From Corynebacterium sp. ES2730-CONJ (GTDB taxonomy: Bacteria; Actinomycetota; Actinomycetes; Mycobacteriales; Mycobacteriaceae): 64,000 nucleotides of DNA. Of this stretch, positions 10,091 through 18,708 are shown piece after piece. Below the pieces are notes generated by a model that was given only the letters and a program-made list of their open reading frames with translations, did not search any database and had not been told where the DNA came from. The DNA is taken from assembly GCF_024834055.1 (NCBI RefSeq), contig NZ_JANUXZ010000002.1, positions 124,001-188,000 on the forward strand, written 5' to 3'. Made by a program: the position numbers and the translations under genes. Positions within the stretch are counted from its first letter, which is position 1; every line of letters starts with the position of its first letter.

Positions 10091-12061
10091 TTAGGAGGCG
10101 GGGTGACTGATAACTAAGCGGGAGAGGGTGCCCCCTGCAATCACAAATGCCGAAAGCGCCATGAGAGCATACGCAGCAGGAGTAACATCCATGGGTATTC
10201 CCGTGACGTCTTGGGTGGAATTCTTGATTTTAAATCGCGACTTGCCCTCGGTGTAACCCTGCGAGTTCAATGCGGCATCCTCCTCACCAAATATCACCTC
10301 ACCGAGCTGCGTACCATCTAATGGTGTTGAGGAATCAGCACTACCTGAATCGCCAGCTATTGCAGCACTCGCACGTCCCCCTTGACCCGTCGCGCAATTA
10401 GCGCCCGGCTTTAGAGTAGCGGAGAAAGTCAAGGGATCGAGATCAATACCTGGTTCGTAGAAGCCCGCGAAAGCGCGCGCTCCAGCCGCAGTCAAAGTGA
10501 CACGAGCTGCGCCGTTAGCTGAACTATCACTAAGATCAAGCGAATCGAACTGTAGGTTAGCCACGACGACGCGCCCATAATTGCTGACCGTGCCCGAGGT
10601 ATCAGAAGAGGTCACTGCCGCAACGAGTTGCCCGGTTGAGCCCGTAAATTGTATCTCTGGGTTGGTCAGTTGGAGATTGAGCACCCCTTGGTGGCCTGTG
10701 AATTTCACTCCCCCATTAAAAGCAATCGTACCGGTGCGCGCCTGTGGGTCAATAGCACCTGAACGACCGCTGAAGATGAACTGTCCATCCGTATAACGCA
10801 CACCCGCGAGTGACCATGAGCCCTTGGCAATTGAGCCTGTGATATAGGATTGAAAGGATTTTTTAATCCCCCATCGAGCATCCGCCTGCGCGATTCCGCG
10901 AGCATCCGCTGCCTGACAAACCTCGGTATTGTACGTCATGCGCGTGGGATTTGGTGCGCTAGGATCTGACACCCCGCCTGGTGTCACGGTTGTGCCTGAT
11001 GCTGTACCAGTGCGTTGATTGGTACTCGATTGAGCGGCCTGCTGATTGGGGTTGGCCGGCTGGGTGCGGTTACTATCCTCAAGGCCTGCAAATTTATGCA
11101 CCGTATCTGTAAAGCGCATGGAATTACACATCAATGTGTGAATGGCCCCCATGGTGTCGTTAAACTCCGAGACCATGCCCATGACTTCACCCGCAGTACC
11201 TGAAAAATTACCGTCGATACGCCTAAGTCCGCTGGCGCAGAAATCGCCGCCGCCGGTAGTACCATTTGCTGCAAAGTCGCCTGTACTGGAGTTTTGGCAG
11301 GATCCATCCAGTTTAACTGTTCCCGAGGTCGAATCTAAGAGCGATCCTTGTTGATAGGCGTTGAGGAAGAGGGCATCTCCACCAGCGGCGAGCGTCACAG
11401 TGCCACCTAGATCAACGATCCCGGATTCGGTATTGACGGCATTATTGAGGGAAATAATAGCGATGGTGACATCATCGCCGCTGATTGGGGCGCCACGCGT
11501 AGTTTTCTCCACCTGCGTCATATCGGCTTCGTAAGATTTGTAGTCAGCAATAATTTCGGCCGTAATACCCGAGGCTTTGACTTTGATATCGCTGATCTCC
11601 ATATCGAGTAAGTATTGAGAGCCGTCCGCTGCTTTATGTCCTTGAAATTTCAGCACCCCTTGCATGGGAATAATCGCCTCACTGGGGCTCTCGATCGTGG
11701 CCTTACCAGGAGTAAATACGAAGGCGCTATCAGCCCCGGTCGGGGAGCCAGTAAAGCCAATCCCCGAGCTTTGCTGCCAGCCCCCCTGAGCAATGGGGCC
11801 AACAATATATTCCCGAAAACTCTTTTTCACACCCCAGTTCATAGCACAGGTGGTTTGAGCTGCAGCTTCTGGCACCATAGCAGTTGGTGCGCTGAGGAAA
11901 AGTAGTCCCAAGAGAGCTGGGATGACGACGAGGCTTTTTGCCGTGCTCCGCACAAGGCCCTTGAAGGGACCATAATATCTGGGAGCAGTACTCACCGGAT
12001 AACGAGTTGGCATCACTATCGATCTCGTTTCTCCCCACCAGGGATCGAAAAGTATGGGCAT
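10091..12061 (-). CDS. htaA: HtaA, two-domain surface heme receptor
   Basis: This 656-residue protein begins the heme operon. It has a signal peptide, a first HtaA domain from about residue 74 (NWGVKKSFREYIVG, FQGHK, NAYQQG), a linker of about 150 residues, a second HtaA domain from about 395 (WGIKKSFQSYITG, FTGHQG near 456, GFYEPG near 534) and a C-terminal membrane anchor (about 628-650). The Tyr-His-Tyr spacing in domain 2 (about 50 and 78 residues) matches the Tyr361/His412/Tyr490 ligand set reported for C. diphtheriae HtaA-CR2. HtaA binds hemoglobin or heme at the surface. The upstream ATG adds about 16 residues before an internal ATG near 12013 that may be the real start. Confidence 0.93.
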   Translation of the reverse strand: MPILFDPWWGETRSIVMPTRYPVSTAPRYYGPFKGLVRSTAKSLVVIPALLGLLFLSAPTAMVPEAAAQTTCAMNWGVKKSFREYIVGPIAQGGWQQSSGIGFTGSPTGADSAFVFTPGKATIESPSEAIIPMQGVLKFQGHKAADGSQYLLDMEISDIKVKASGITAEIIADYKSYEADMTQVEKTTRGAPISGDDVTIAIISLNNAVNTESGIVDLGGTVTLAAGGDALFLNAYQQGSLLDSTSGTVKLDGSCQNSSTGDFAANGTTGGGDFCASGLRRIDGNFSGTAGEVMGMVSEFNDTMGAIHTLMCNSMRFTDTVHKFAGLEDSNRTQPANPNQQAAQSSTNQRTGTASGTTVTPGGVSDPSAPNPTRMTYNTEVCQAADARGIAQADARWGIKKSFQSYITGSIAKGSWSLAGVRYTDGQFIFSGRSGAIDPQARTGTIAFNGGVKFTGHQGVLNLQLTNPEIQFTGSTGQLVAAVTSSDTSGTVSNYGRVVVANLQFDSLDLSDSSANGAARVTLTAAGARAFAGFYEPGIDLDPLTFSATLKPGANCATGQGGRASAAIAGDSGSADSSTPLDGTQLGEVIFGEEDAALNSQGYTEGKSRFKIKNSTQDVTGIPMDVTPAAYALMALSAFVIAGGTLSRLVISHPAS

Positions 12062-12156
12062 AATATGGGCAAAGATTTAGGTTGACATGAGCAAGCTAGC
12101 CTCTAGTTAAGCACATATTAAAAATGTGAATATTAGGCTACACTTAGCCCAGTGAT
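12062..12156. promoter_or_regulatory. Divergent promoter region of the heme operon with operator-like inverted repeats
   Basis: The 95-bp region between htaA and the divergent membrane-protein gene contains two inverted repeats: CACAT-N7-ATGTG at 12112-12128 and GGCTA-CACT-TAGCC at 12136-12149. A TTAGGTTGACATGAGCAAG stretch at 12077-12095 matches the 19-bp DtxR consensus at about 12 positions. Heme operons of corynebacteria are iron-repressed by DtxR, so one of these may be that site, but no match is strong. Confidence 0.35.
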
Positions 12157-12762
12157 TTGACCATTCCCGCTATCGAAGGATTGCTTTTGACTAATCGGCT
12201 CCCCTCCACGAGCGACTCCTTTCAATTTCTCTACCCCGACGTGGACCCCCAACAGCCTCTTCCCCTGAGCCTCTTTGAACGCTTCGCCTGCGCTGGTGCA
12301 CTCGCCCTCTTCAGTTTCGGTTTTATCGTGGGCGATGCAATCGTGCTCGGCGTTGCGTTCTTAGCCACGCTTTTCGCGACCATTGCCCCCGCCCAACGTA
12401 CGTCACGACGCATCCGCAAAGAGGCCCGCGATCGTTTTCCGCAGTTGGACTGGGCCGAAAAAAATAGTTTTATTCCCCGCAGGCTCGGATTTGTCCTTGG
12501 CATCTTCTGGGTAGTTATCGCGGGCTTAAACGCCGCCATTTATTTCCTTATCGGTGACGATCACCGCCTTGTCGGTGCAGGACTGGGTGCTGGTCTCACC
12601 TTCCTGCTGATCTGGGTGCTGCCGGGTTTCAGCCCGAGATGGACACAGTCAAAAGATAAGCCTGAACAGCATCCCACCACTGACGCCTCTCAATCGGTTG
12701 CCTCCGATGACACAATCACTATGCCCCAAGTAGGAAGTAAAAAGATATCGGCTTCAGATTAG
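12157..12762 (+). CDS. Hypothetical membrane protein
   Basis: I do not recognise a named family. The protein has two hydrophobic helical hairpins: roughly residues 45-75 (ACAGALALFSFGFIVGDAI and the following stretch) and 110-155 (LGFVLGIFWVVIAGLNAAIYF, then GAGLGAGLTFLLIWVLPG). A polar Asp/Ser/Lys-rich tail follows. The first TTG at 12157 has no ribosome site, whereas a TTG at 12187 lies six bases after GAAGGA. The likelier product therefore starts MTNRLPST and is about 191 residues. It is divergent from htaA and shares its intergenic region, so co-regulation with heme uptake is possible but unproven. Confidence 0.6.
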   Translation: MTIPAIEGLLLTNRLPSTSDSFQFLYPDVDPQQPLPLSLFERFACAGALALFSFGFIVGDAIVLGVAFLATLFATIAPAQRTSRRIRKEARDRFPQLDWAEKNSFIPRRLGFVLGIFWVVIAGLNAAIYFLIGDDHRLVGAGLGAGLTFLLIWVLPGFSPRWTQSKDKPEQHPTTDASQSVASDDTITMPQVGSKKISASD

Positions 12763-12984
12763 TTCTACCACTTGAAAAATTACATGAACCCGTAGCCTCA
12801 CTAGCGACATTCCCTGATCGTGGTGGGTCGGGAAGTGTCGGGGAAGATGAAGTATCTACAAAAAGTTCCCCAATTAAAGAACCCTTATCACCGTTCACCA
12901 CCCCCAATTTCACCCCCAAGTTCCCAATAGGGGGCGCACCCCCATGGAGAGACACTAGGCACGCGGCTTAATTCTTAACTACCT

Positions 12985-13347
12985 CTAACTACCGAGTGCG
13001 TCCACGGACGCGGACAAAAACAGCATGGCAAAGCCCAAACATCCAGTGAATACTGCATCCTTTCCGCGCGAGCGCACCGAGAGGATACCCATCACTCGAG
13101 AATCGCAGACTAATCGCAATAAGCTCAGCCACATCATGGCAGCTCCAAGAGCAAATGTGGCGCGGCGCCAGTGTTCGGTATAGGAAAGAAAACCAGACAG
13201 GAAAACCAACACCACAAAGAGAGCGATACCAATGCGCTGTAGAAGTGGAGGGACAGAGGACTTTTTCAGATTGGCATCATGGGGGTTGATGAGTAGACGA
13301 TCGAGATCTTTGATCTCCGCTAGTGTGACGGGGTGTGTCGGTTTCAT
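12985..13347 (-). CDS. DUF3017 domain membrane protein
   Basis: This small integral membrane protein is about 120 residues if started at the ATG at 13347 (MKPTHPVTL), which has AGAGGT about eight bases upstream; an upstream start at 13434 would add 29 residues. It shows three hydrophobic helices and the family-like loop GILSVRSRGKDAVFTG before the last helix. DUF3017 genes commonly sit next to folD in Corynebacteriales, as here (folD ends the neighbouring minus-strand gene 296 bp upstream). Its function is unknown. Confidence 0.7.
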   Translation of the reverse strand: MKPTHPVTLAEIKDLDRLLINPHDANLKKSSVPPLLQRIGIALFVVLVFLSGFLSYTEHWRRATFALGAAMMWLSLLRLVCDSRVMGILSVRSRGKDAVFTGCLGFAMLFLSASVDALGS

Positions 13348-13642
13348 GGAAAAGACCTCTGATTTCTGCACCACGGCGCGTATGGCGTTATCTGCTGACA
13401 CGAGCGTGCGCGCCCTCTCTCCCGTGCTGCGCAACTAACCCCAATGTATTCAAAAAGCCTAGTGATCTCAAAACCTCCAAAACCTGATATGCCTGTGTAA
13501 GAGCGCTCAGCTGTGCCTCAGAGCTGCGAGTTCGGTCGCTTCTCGACGAGGCGCTCAGGCGCTCAGGCGCCTAAGAGTAGAGCGTAGAAATCACAAAGCA
13601 GTCCGAGGGGTCAACGAATTTAAGCGATCGCCTCGTGTAGCC

Positions 13643-14500
13643 TTAGTTCCCCAAGAGGTGGGATTCGGCTCGTTCGACTACATTGCGCACTAAAAAGGCC
13701 CGCGTCAAAGGGCCCACGCCACCTGGATTAGGAGATACATAGCCGGCAACCTTAAGAACCCCTGGGTGGACGTCACCAACGAGGCGACCATCGACTCGAG
13801 ACACTCCCACATCGAGAACGGCGGCACCGGGTGCGACCATATCGGGGGTTAACATATGCCCCACTCCAGCGGCAGCAACAATAATATCTGCGCGTAGAGT
13901 TTCCGCTTTGAGATCCACAGTCCCGGTATGACATAAGGTGACGGTGGCATTGTCTGATCGTCTGGTGAGCATCAGCCCCATGGGACGGCCCACTGTTACT
14001 CCACGGCCAATGATAACGACGTGCTTTCCTTGGGTAGCTACCCCAAAGCGGCTGAGCAGGTGGAGCGCCCCGTTGGGCGTACACGGCAGCGGTGCCGGTT
14101 CGTTGAGAACTAGTTTCCCTAAGTTAATGGGATGTAGACCATCGGCGTCTTTGGCTGGGTCGATAGCCTCAAGGATGGCGTTTTCGTCGATATGTTTCGG
14201 CAGCGGTAATTGCACGATATATCCCGTACATTCGGGATCGTGGTTGAGTTCCTCGATAACTGCGAGTAAGTCTTCGTGGGAGGCATTCGCGGGCAGATCT
14301 CGGCGAATAGAGCGCACTCCTACCTCGGCGCAATCGCGGTGCTTCATTTTCACATAGGAGTGTGAGGCGGGATCATCGCCTACGAGGACGGTCCCTAAAC
14401 CTGGAGTAATTCCCCGCTCCCTGAGCGCGGCCACGCGAGTTTTAAGATCGGCGAAAATTTCATCGCGGTATAGGTTACCGTCAAGTTTGAGAGCAGTCAT
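13643..14500 (-). CDS. folD: FolD bifunctional methylenetetrahydrofolate dehydrogenase/cyclohydrolase
   Basis: The 285-residue cytosolic enzyme interconverts 5,10-methylene-, methenyl- and 10-formyl-tetrahydrofolate, feeding purine and methionine synthesis. It shows the substrate motif [14 protein letters not shown] (catalytic Lys), [17 protein letters not shown], the NADP-binding [10 protein letters not shown] and the C-terminal [14 protein letters not shown]. The first glycine-rich loop has GRGV rather than the more common GRSN/GRSx form. Length is typical. It is monocistronic or paired with the DUF3017 gene downstream. Confidence 0.97.
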   Translation of the reverse strand: MTALKLDGNLYRDEIFADLKTRVAALRERGITPGLGTVLVGDDPASHSYVKMKHRDCAEVGVRSIRRDLPANASHEDLLAVIEELNHDPECTGYIVQLPLPKHIDENAILEAIDPAKDADGLHPINLGKLVLNEPAPLPCTPNGALHLLSRFGVATQGKHVVIIGRGVTVGRPMGLMLTRRSDNATVTLCHTGTVDLKAETLRADIIVAAAGVGHMLTPDMVAPGAAVLDVGVSRVDGRLVGDVHPGVLKVAGYVSPNPGGVGPLTRAFLVRNVVERAESHLLGN

Positions 14501-14548
14501 GGGGGTAATTATTCCATGATTAGGCAGCCTTGTGGGGTGTTCGCTGTT

Positions 14549-16186
14549 CTAGTTTCCGGCCGCATCAAGCGGGTTGGTCTGAAATTCGGAATCCAGTTCC
14601 ACCTCAGAACCGTGAAGGGCTCTGAAGGCGACGTCGGCAAGCTCCGTGCCAGCACCCGAGTAGAGGTTAACGCCCGCATCAATGCCCATCTCACGTAACT
14701 GTTGAGCACGGTAGCCATATTTCGCGATCGCCGCAGTCTTGATGGTCGAACTTTGCGCGCGCACGTGGGCTAGGGCTTCGATATTGGCACCATGATCGGG
14801 CATCGCTAGCACCAGCAGTTGTGGTTCATGGGAACTAGCGCACATGCGAGCCCATAATTCAGGGTCGGTGGCATCGCCATGGAAGACAATATACCCGTGC
14901 CGACGCAGCGCATTCACGCGTGACTCGTCGTGTTCGATCCCGGCCACGGTTAACCCATACGCCTCTGTGAGTCGCTTATAGGCACCTGCACCTACGCGTC
15001 CCATCCCTAAGATCATGGCGTCAACTCCGCCGACATCAAGGGGACGTTCGCCAGCAGCCAGCTTGGAGGGGTCTCGCTGCGGCAATATATCGACCAAGCG
15101 GTCGAATAGCACGTCCATCTTCAATTTCGCTAGGGCATTAAGGACGAAGGAGCCAGCGACTGCCACGGCCATGATCTGCACCCACGCCCCATTGAGAAAA
15201 CCTCGTTCCACGGCGAGAGCGGCAACGATCAGACCAAACTCCGAATAGTTCGCAAGCGCGCCAGCCGTCAGCAACGCAGTGCGACTCGACATTCCCACTT
15301 TGTACAGGATTATCATGAATAATCCTGCCTTGAGAGGGAGCAGTGCTAGGAGGAGACCGGCTAATAATAAACCCTCGATGGAAGGGAAACCACCCAGGCC
15401 GATAGCGATAAAGAATCCCACCAGCAGGAGTTCGCGTACACTGGTTAAGGCGGTGAAAAGGCGCCCGGCAATGGGGTGACCGGAGATGACTAAGCCCATG
15501 ACTAGGGCGCCGAAGCTTCCCGATAATCCGGCGAGTTCGAACAGAGCATAGGCACCAATAGCGGTAGTAACACCTGCGAGAACCAGTAATTCGATCCGGT
15601 AAACGCGATCAGGCAACCTACCTACCAGAGGTCTAATGACAGGTAGAGCGACGAGCACGATGGCCCACGGTTGTGGCACTTGTCCGCTCGCTAAAACGAG
15701 AAAGGCTACGGCGAAAATATCTTGGAGCACTAAAACGCCGACGGATATTTGCCCAACTCGCGAACGCGCCCGCCCCGTTTCTTCGATGATGGCCATGACA
15801 AAGACTGTTGACGAGAATGAAGAGGCCAAGCCGATTATCAAGGCACTTGTCCACCCCGAGGCGAGGAAAACCAAGAAAGGTACTGAGGACAGAACGCCAA
15901 ACAGAAGTGCAAATACGGCCGTATTAGCTATAACGTGGCCGAGGGCTGTGCCCACAATTCGGATTTTCGTGAGCATTCGAATATCTAAATGCAAACCAAT
16001 TGTGAATAAGAGAACGGCTACCCCAACTTCCCCCAGTTCTTCAATTCCGGGGATGTGCTCGATTCCGAGAAAGCTCATGAAGAACCCTGCTGCAAGGAAT
16101 CCAACCAGTGGCGGCAAGCGGAGAGCAGCAGCGCCTAGACCGCCGATGATGGCGATAATCGCGGGAAAGAGGATTTCGGCTGGCAT
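14549..16186 (-). CDS. KefB-type monovalent cation/proton antiporter with TrkA-N domain
   Basis: The 545-residue protein has a CPA2 antiporter membrane region of about 12 helices (residues 1-370; LRLPPLVGFLAAGF and LLLFTIGLHLDIR-like segments). A cytoplasmic Rossmann RCK/TrkA-N domain follows (about 390-510) with the nucleotide-binding GMGRVGAGAYKRL and acidic E at the end of the second strand (AGIEHDE). Such proteins exchange K+ or Na+ for protons and are gated by NAD(H) or glutathione adducts in KefB/C. The ion and gating ligand here are not known. It is divergent from trmL with a 26-bp gap. Confidence 0.9.
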   Translation of the reverse strand: MPAEILFPAIIAIIGGLGAAALRLPPLVGFLAAGFFMSFLGIEHIPGIEELGEVGVAVLLFTIGLHLDIRMLTKIRIVGTALGHVIANTAVFALLFGVLSSVPFLVFLASGWTSALIIGLASSFSSTVFVMAIIEETGRARSRVGQISVGVLVLQDIFAVAFLVLASGQVPQPWAIVLVALPVIRPLVGRLPDRVYRIELLVLAGVTTAIGAYALFELAGLSGSFGALVMGLVISGHPIAGRLFTALTSVRELLLVGFFIAIGLGGFPSIEGLLLAGLLLALLPLKAGLFMIILYKVGMSSRTALLTAGALANYSEFGLIVAALAVERGFLNGAWVQIMAVAVAGSFVLNALAKLKMDVLFDRLVDILPQRDPSKLAAGERPLDVGGVDAMILGMGRVGAGAYKRLTEAYGLTVAGIEHDESRVNALRRHGYIVFHGDATDPELWARMCASSHEPQLLVLAMPDHGANIEALAHVRAQSSTIKTAAIAKYGYRAQQLREMGIDAGVNLYSGAGTELADVAFRALHGSEVELDSEFQTNPLDAAGN

Positions 16187-16218
16187 ATATTCTTCTCTTA
16201 GTCACTAGTATATTGCGT

Positions 16219-16695
16219 ATGTCTCTGCTTCATATCGTCTTCGATCAGCCCTGCATTCCTCCCAATACCGGCAATGCCATCAGGCTCAGCGCGGCAACTG
16301 GCGCACACCTGCATGTAGCTGGTCCTCTTGGTTTTAATTTTGAAGATAAAAACCTGCGCAGGGCAGGTTTAGATTATCACGATTTAGCAGTGCTCAGCGT
16401 TCACGAGAACCTCGCTGATGTCTTTACCTCCCTCCCCCACGGACGCGTTTTCGCCTTCAGTTCTCATGGCACCACCAATTACGCAGATATCAGCTATCAG
16501 CGTGGCGATATTTTACTCTTTGGGCCGGAACCAACGGGGCTTAGCGAGGAGGCTCTCCACCACCCCCGCATAACCGACATCGTGCGCATTCCCATGCTCG
16601 CAGGTCGACGCTCCCTCAATCTTGCCAATGCCGCTGCCATTGCCACATTCGAAGCGTGGCGTCAGTTCGGATTTGAAGGCGCAGCCGAATCCTAA
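16219..16695 (+). CDS. trmL: tRNA (cytidine(34)-2'-O)-methyltransferase TrmL
   Basis: This SPOUT-family enzyme methylates the 2'-O of the wobble base in some tRNALeu using SAM. The 158-residue product has the family N-terminus LHIVFDQPCIPPNTGNAIRL, then GPLGFNFEDKNLRRAGLDY, LLFGPEPTGLSEEAL and the knotted C-terminal IPMLAGRRSLNLANAAAI. The ATG at 16219 is preferred over an in-frame TTG at 16213. A TATATT lies just upstream and no Shine-Dalgarno is visible, suggesting a leaderless transcript. Confidence 0.93.
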   Translation: MSLLHIVFDQPCIPPNTGNAIRLSAATGAHLHVAGPLGFNFEDKNLRRAGLDYHDLAVLSVHENLADVFTSLPHGRVFAFSSHGTTNYADISYQRGDILLFGPEPTGLSEEALHHPRITDIVRIPMLAGRRSLNLANAAAIATFEAWRQFGFEGAAES

Positions 16696-16714
16696 AGCTG
16701 AGATTTCAGAGCAG

Positions 16715-16738
16715 GGCGCCGTTATCCTATCCGGCGCC
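16715..16738. terminator. Hairpin between convergent trmL and PH-domain gene
   Basis: Arms GGCGCCG and CGGCGCC enclose a 10-base loop between two convergent genes. There is no clear T-run on either strand, so termination efficiency is uncertain. Confidence 0.5.
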
Positions 16739-16753
16739 TAGGCTGTGCCTCCC

Positions 16754-18181
16754 CTATCGGTTCGAAACTGAGAGATAGTGGTTGAGATCTAGTTCAGCCA
16801 CCTCGGCGATGAGCCCGCGCGCGTCCTGCAGACCCAACTGGCGAGCTTTGATGGTCACGGGGCCAGGAATGATAGCCATGGTCACCGATTCGATCCCAGC
16901 GAGACGTTCGAATGGTCCGTGGCTTAGCTCTAGGTGCTGGATATGTCGGCGGTGAGCCATGGCGACACTGCGCCCGATCCGCCCGCGTGTGCTGATTATA
17001 AAATCCTCGTTGAGCAGAACATACTGCCTATTCCAGTCGATAGGGGAAACAAACCGAGCTCGTTGTGGGCTGCGATAAATCTCCCACGGCCTCGACGTTT
17101 GAGGCCGTATATTATCGAGGTCATCTGCTGGCGATTGTTCTTTTAGATCGGGATTTATGGTATTACCCATGAGAGCGGCAACAACTTTCATCGCTTTTTC
17201 TTTATTGCCAATGGGGAGAACAAGCATACCGCGTTCGGCATTGCCATAACCTGCCACAGACACGCGCACCAACCACCAGTCGAGAAGCCGCCAGGTCACT
17301 GGTTGCACCATATCAACCGCGTGAGTGCGTTCAGCGTGCAGAGTTTTTCGTTCCAAGTTCAGCAGCCCATAACTGATATTGAGGGTTTCACCATCGCGCT
17401 CAACTGTGAAGCGATACGAACGATCAATGATCTGAAAGGCGTTGACTACTAAGGGAAGAAGGAAAGAGAAAATAGCGATCGTAGGTAGTGGCTGAAAAAT
17501 AAAGAGAGGAATTGTGATCAGCAGTGAGATCAGCGTCGATTTGGAGAGCGCGGCTGCCGTAAGTGACATCCATACAGGTATGGGTGGCACGATAATCTCT
17601 GGGGAAAGGGTAGCTGTGTCCTGTGGTGAATTATGGGGAGAAGGTTTATCCTCAGCTCGATCTAGCTTTTCACGAGTAGGCGCTGCGGTGTGTCGGCGGG
17701 TTTGCCCGAGCAGCTGGTCTTTGAGCGCAAGCGCGTCAGCGCGCTTGAGATAAGCGATGTCAACATGGCTATTAGTCCCGCCAGCTTGTTCTAATCGCAC
17801 CGCTGCCAGCCCAAAAATGCGCGCATTGATCGGTTCGAATAATTCAATCGCTTGAATCTTATCGAAGCGAGCACTCCGAACCTTTTTGCGGATAATCCCC
17901 GACCGGTAGACCACTTCGGTCCCGTGAATTTCGTAGCTAATCGCTCTCCAGCCCACATAGAGCAGAGAGCCGACGATGACAAGAAACACCATGAGTGCGA
18001 CGAGTGGTAACAGAACTGCCCGCAGGTATGCCGTATCCCAATTATTGCGCACCATATCAACGAGTTCTCCGAGACTGGAGCCGCCGGCGGTGATAGCAAA
18101 GACAGTGGTGGCAACGATGACATCGCCACTTTTAGCCACTGGGGTCAAAGGGTGGAGGCGGTGCTTGTCTATATCGCTCAT
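16754..18181 (-). CDS. PH domain-containing membrane protein (YdbT-like, bPH2)
   Basis: The 475-residue protein has an N-terminal membrane hairpin (about 20-75) followed by bacterial PH-like (bPH2, DUF304) domains. The first has EIHGTEVVYRSGIIRKKVRSARFDKIQAIELFE near 83-115 and the second ISYGLLNLERKTLHAERTHAVDMVQ near 270-295. There is a central transmembrane pair (about 208-245) and a third partial repeat near the C-terminus. It overlaps the upstream YdbS-like gene by 4 bp. YdbS/YdbT pairs are widespread in Gram-positives; in Bacillus they have been linked to bacteriocin resistance. The role here is not known. Confidence 0.85.
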   Translation of the reverse strand: MSDIDKHRLHPLTPVAKSGDVIVATTVFAITAGGSSLGELVDMVRNNWDTAYLRAVLLPLVALMVFLVIVGSLLYVGWRAISYEIHGTEVVYRSGIIRKKVRSARFDKIQAIELFEPINARIFGLAAVRLEQAGGTNSHVDIAYLKRADALALKDQLLGQTRRHTAAPTREKLDRAEDKPSPHNSPQDTATLSPEIIVPPIPVWMSLTAAALSKSTLISLLITIPLFIFQPLPTIAIFSFLLPLVVNAFQIIDRSYRFTVERDGETLNISYGLLNLERKTLHAERTHAVDMVQPVTWRLLDWWLVRVSVAGYGNAERGMLVLPIGNKEKAMKVVAALMGNTINPDLKEQSPADDLDNIRPQTSRPWEIYRSPQRARFVSPIDWNRQYVLLNEDFIISTRGRIGRSVAMAHRRHIQHLELSHGPFERLAGIESVTMAIIPGPVTIKARQLGLQDARGLIAEVAELDLNHYLSVSNR

Positions 18182-18678
18182 AGATCGATCATCTTTTCCT
18201 TGGCAAATGTGAGCAGGCGCTCGCGCAAGGCTTCGGCGGTCTCGGCTTCTAAGCCAGGAATATAGCTCGCATCATCGCCAGCTGTGACGATATGGATAGT
18301 TTTGAGTCCGTATATGCGCTCAAGGGGGCCTTGCAGTACATCAATATATTGCACCCGGCCAAAGGGAATAATGCGTATGCTGCGAAAGAGTCGCCCACTA
18401 GCAATGATGATTTCTTCTGAGGTTTCTTGCCATCCAAGAAAGTGCACTTGGCGAGGGATCCACCAGATAAACCAGCAGGTTATAGCCAGTAATGCGAGGG
18501 GAACAGCCAGCGCCCATACCCAGTGCTCAAAGAGAAAAAACCACACCAGAGAGGCAATCAGCGCGACGATAAGCCACGGCAGGCGCGAGATATAGCGTAC
18601 TTTCACTAGATTCGGATGAACAGCATGCAACGATCTCTCCATACCCAATGAGGATACACTTTCTCTCCCTGTCCGCAT
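18178..18678 (-). CDS. PH domain-containing membrane protein (YdbS-like, bPH2)
   Basis: This 166-residue protein has two adjacent membrane helices (about 34-75) and one bPH2 domain with SEEIIIASGRLFRSIRIIPFGRVQYIDVLQGPLERIYGLKTIHI, the canonical pattern of the family. It is translationally coupled (ATGA overlap) to the larger YdbT-like gene, and the pair probably forms one membrane complex. An upstream start is used in the stated coordinates; a later ATG (MERSLHA) is possible. Confidence 0.85.
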   Translation of the reverse strand: MRTGRESVSSLGMERSLHAVHPNLVKVRYISRLPWLIVALIASLVWFFLFEHWVWALAVPLALLAITCWFIWWIPRQVHFLGWQETSEEIIIASGRLFRSIRIIPFGRVQYIDVLQGPLERIYGLKTIHIVTAGDDASYIPGLEAETAEALRERLLTFAKEKMIDL

Positions 18679-18708
18679 GCCGCTGTACTGTGCGCGGTGC
18701 CCCGTTTC

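Noticed and set aside
12925..12950. GGGGG-CGCA-CCCCC hairpin after the gene ending at 12762
   Set aside because: It has no T-run and is 160 bp past the stop, so there is little support for a terminator.
13540..13575. Direct repeat GCGCTCAG-type tract upstream of folD's neighbour, considered as part of a tRNA
   Set aside because: No cloverleaf can be drawn and no anticodon arm is present; it is a simple 8-9 bp duplication.
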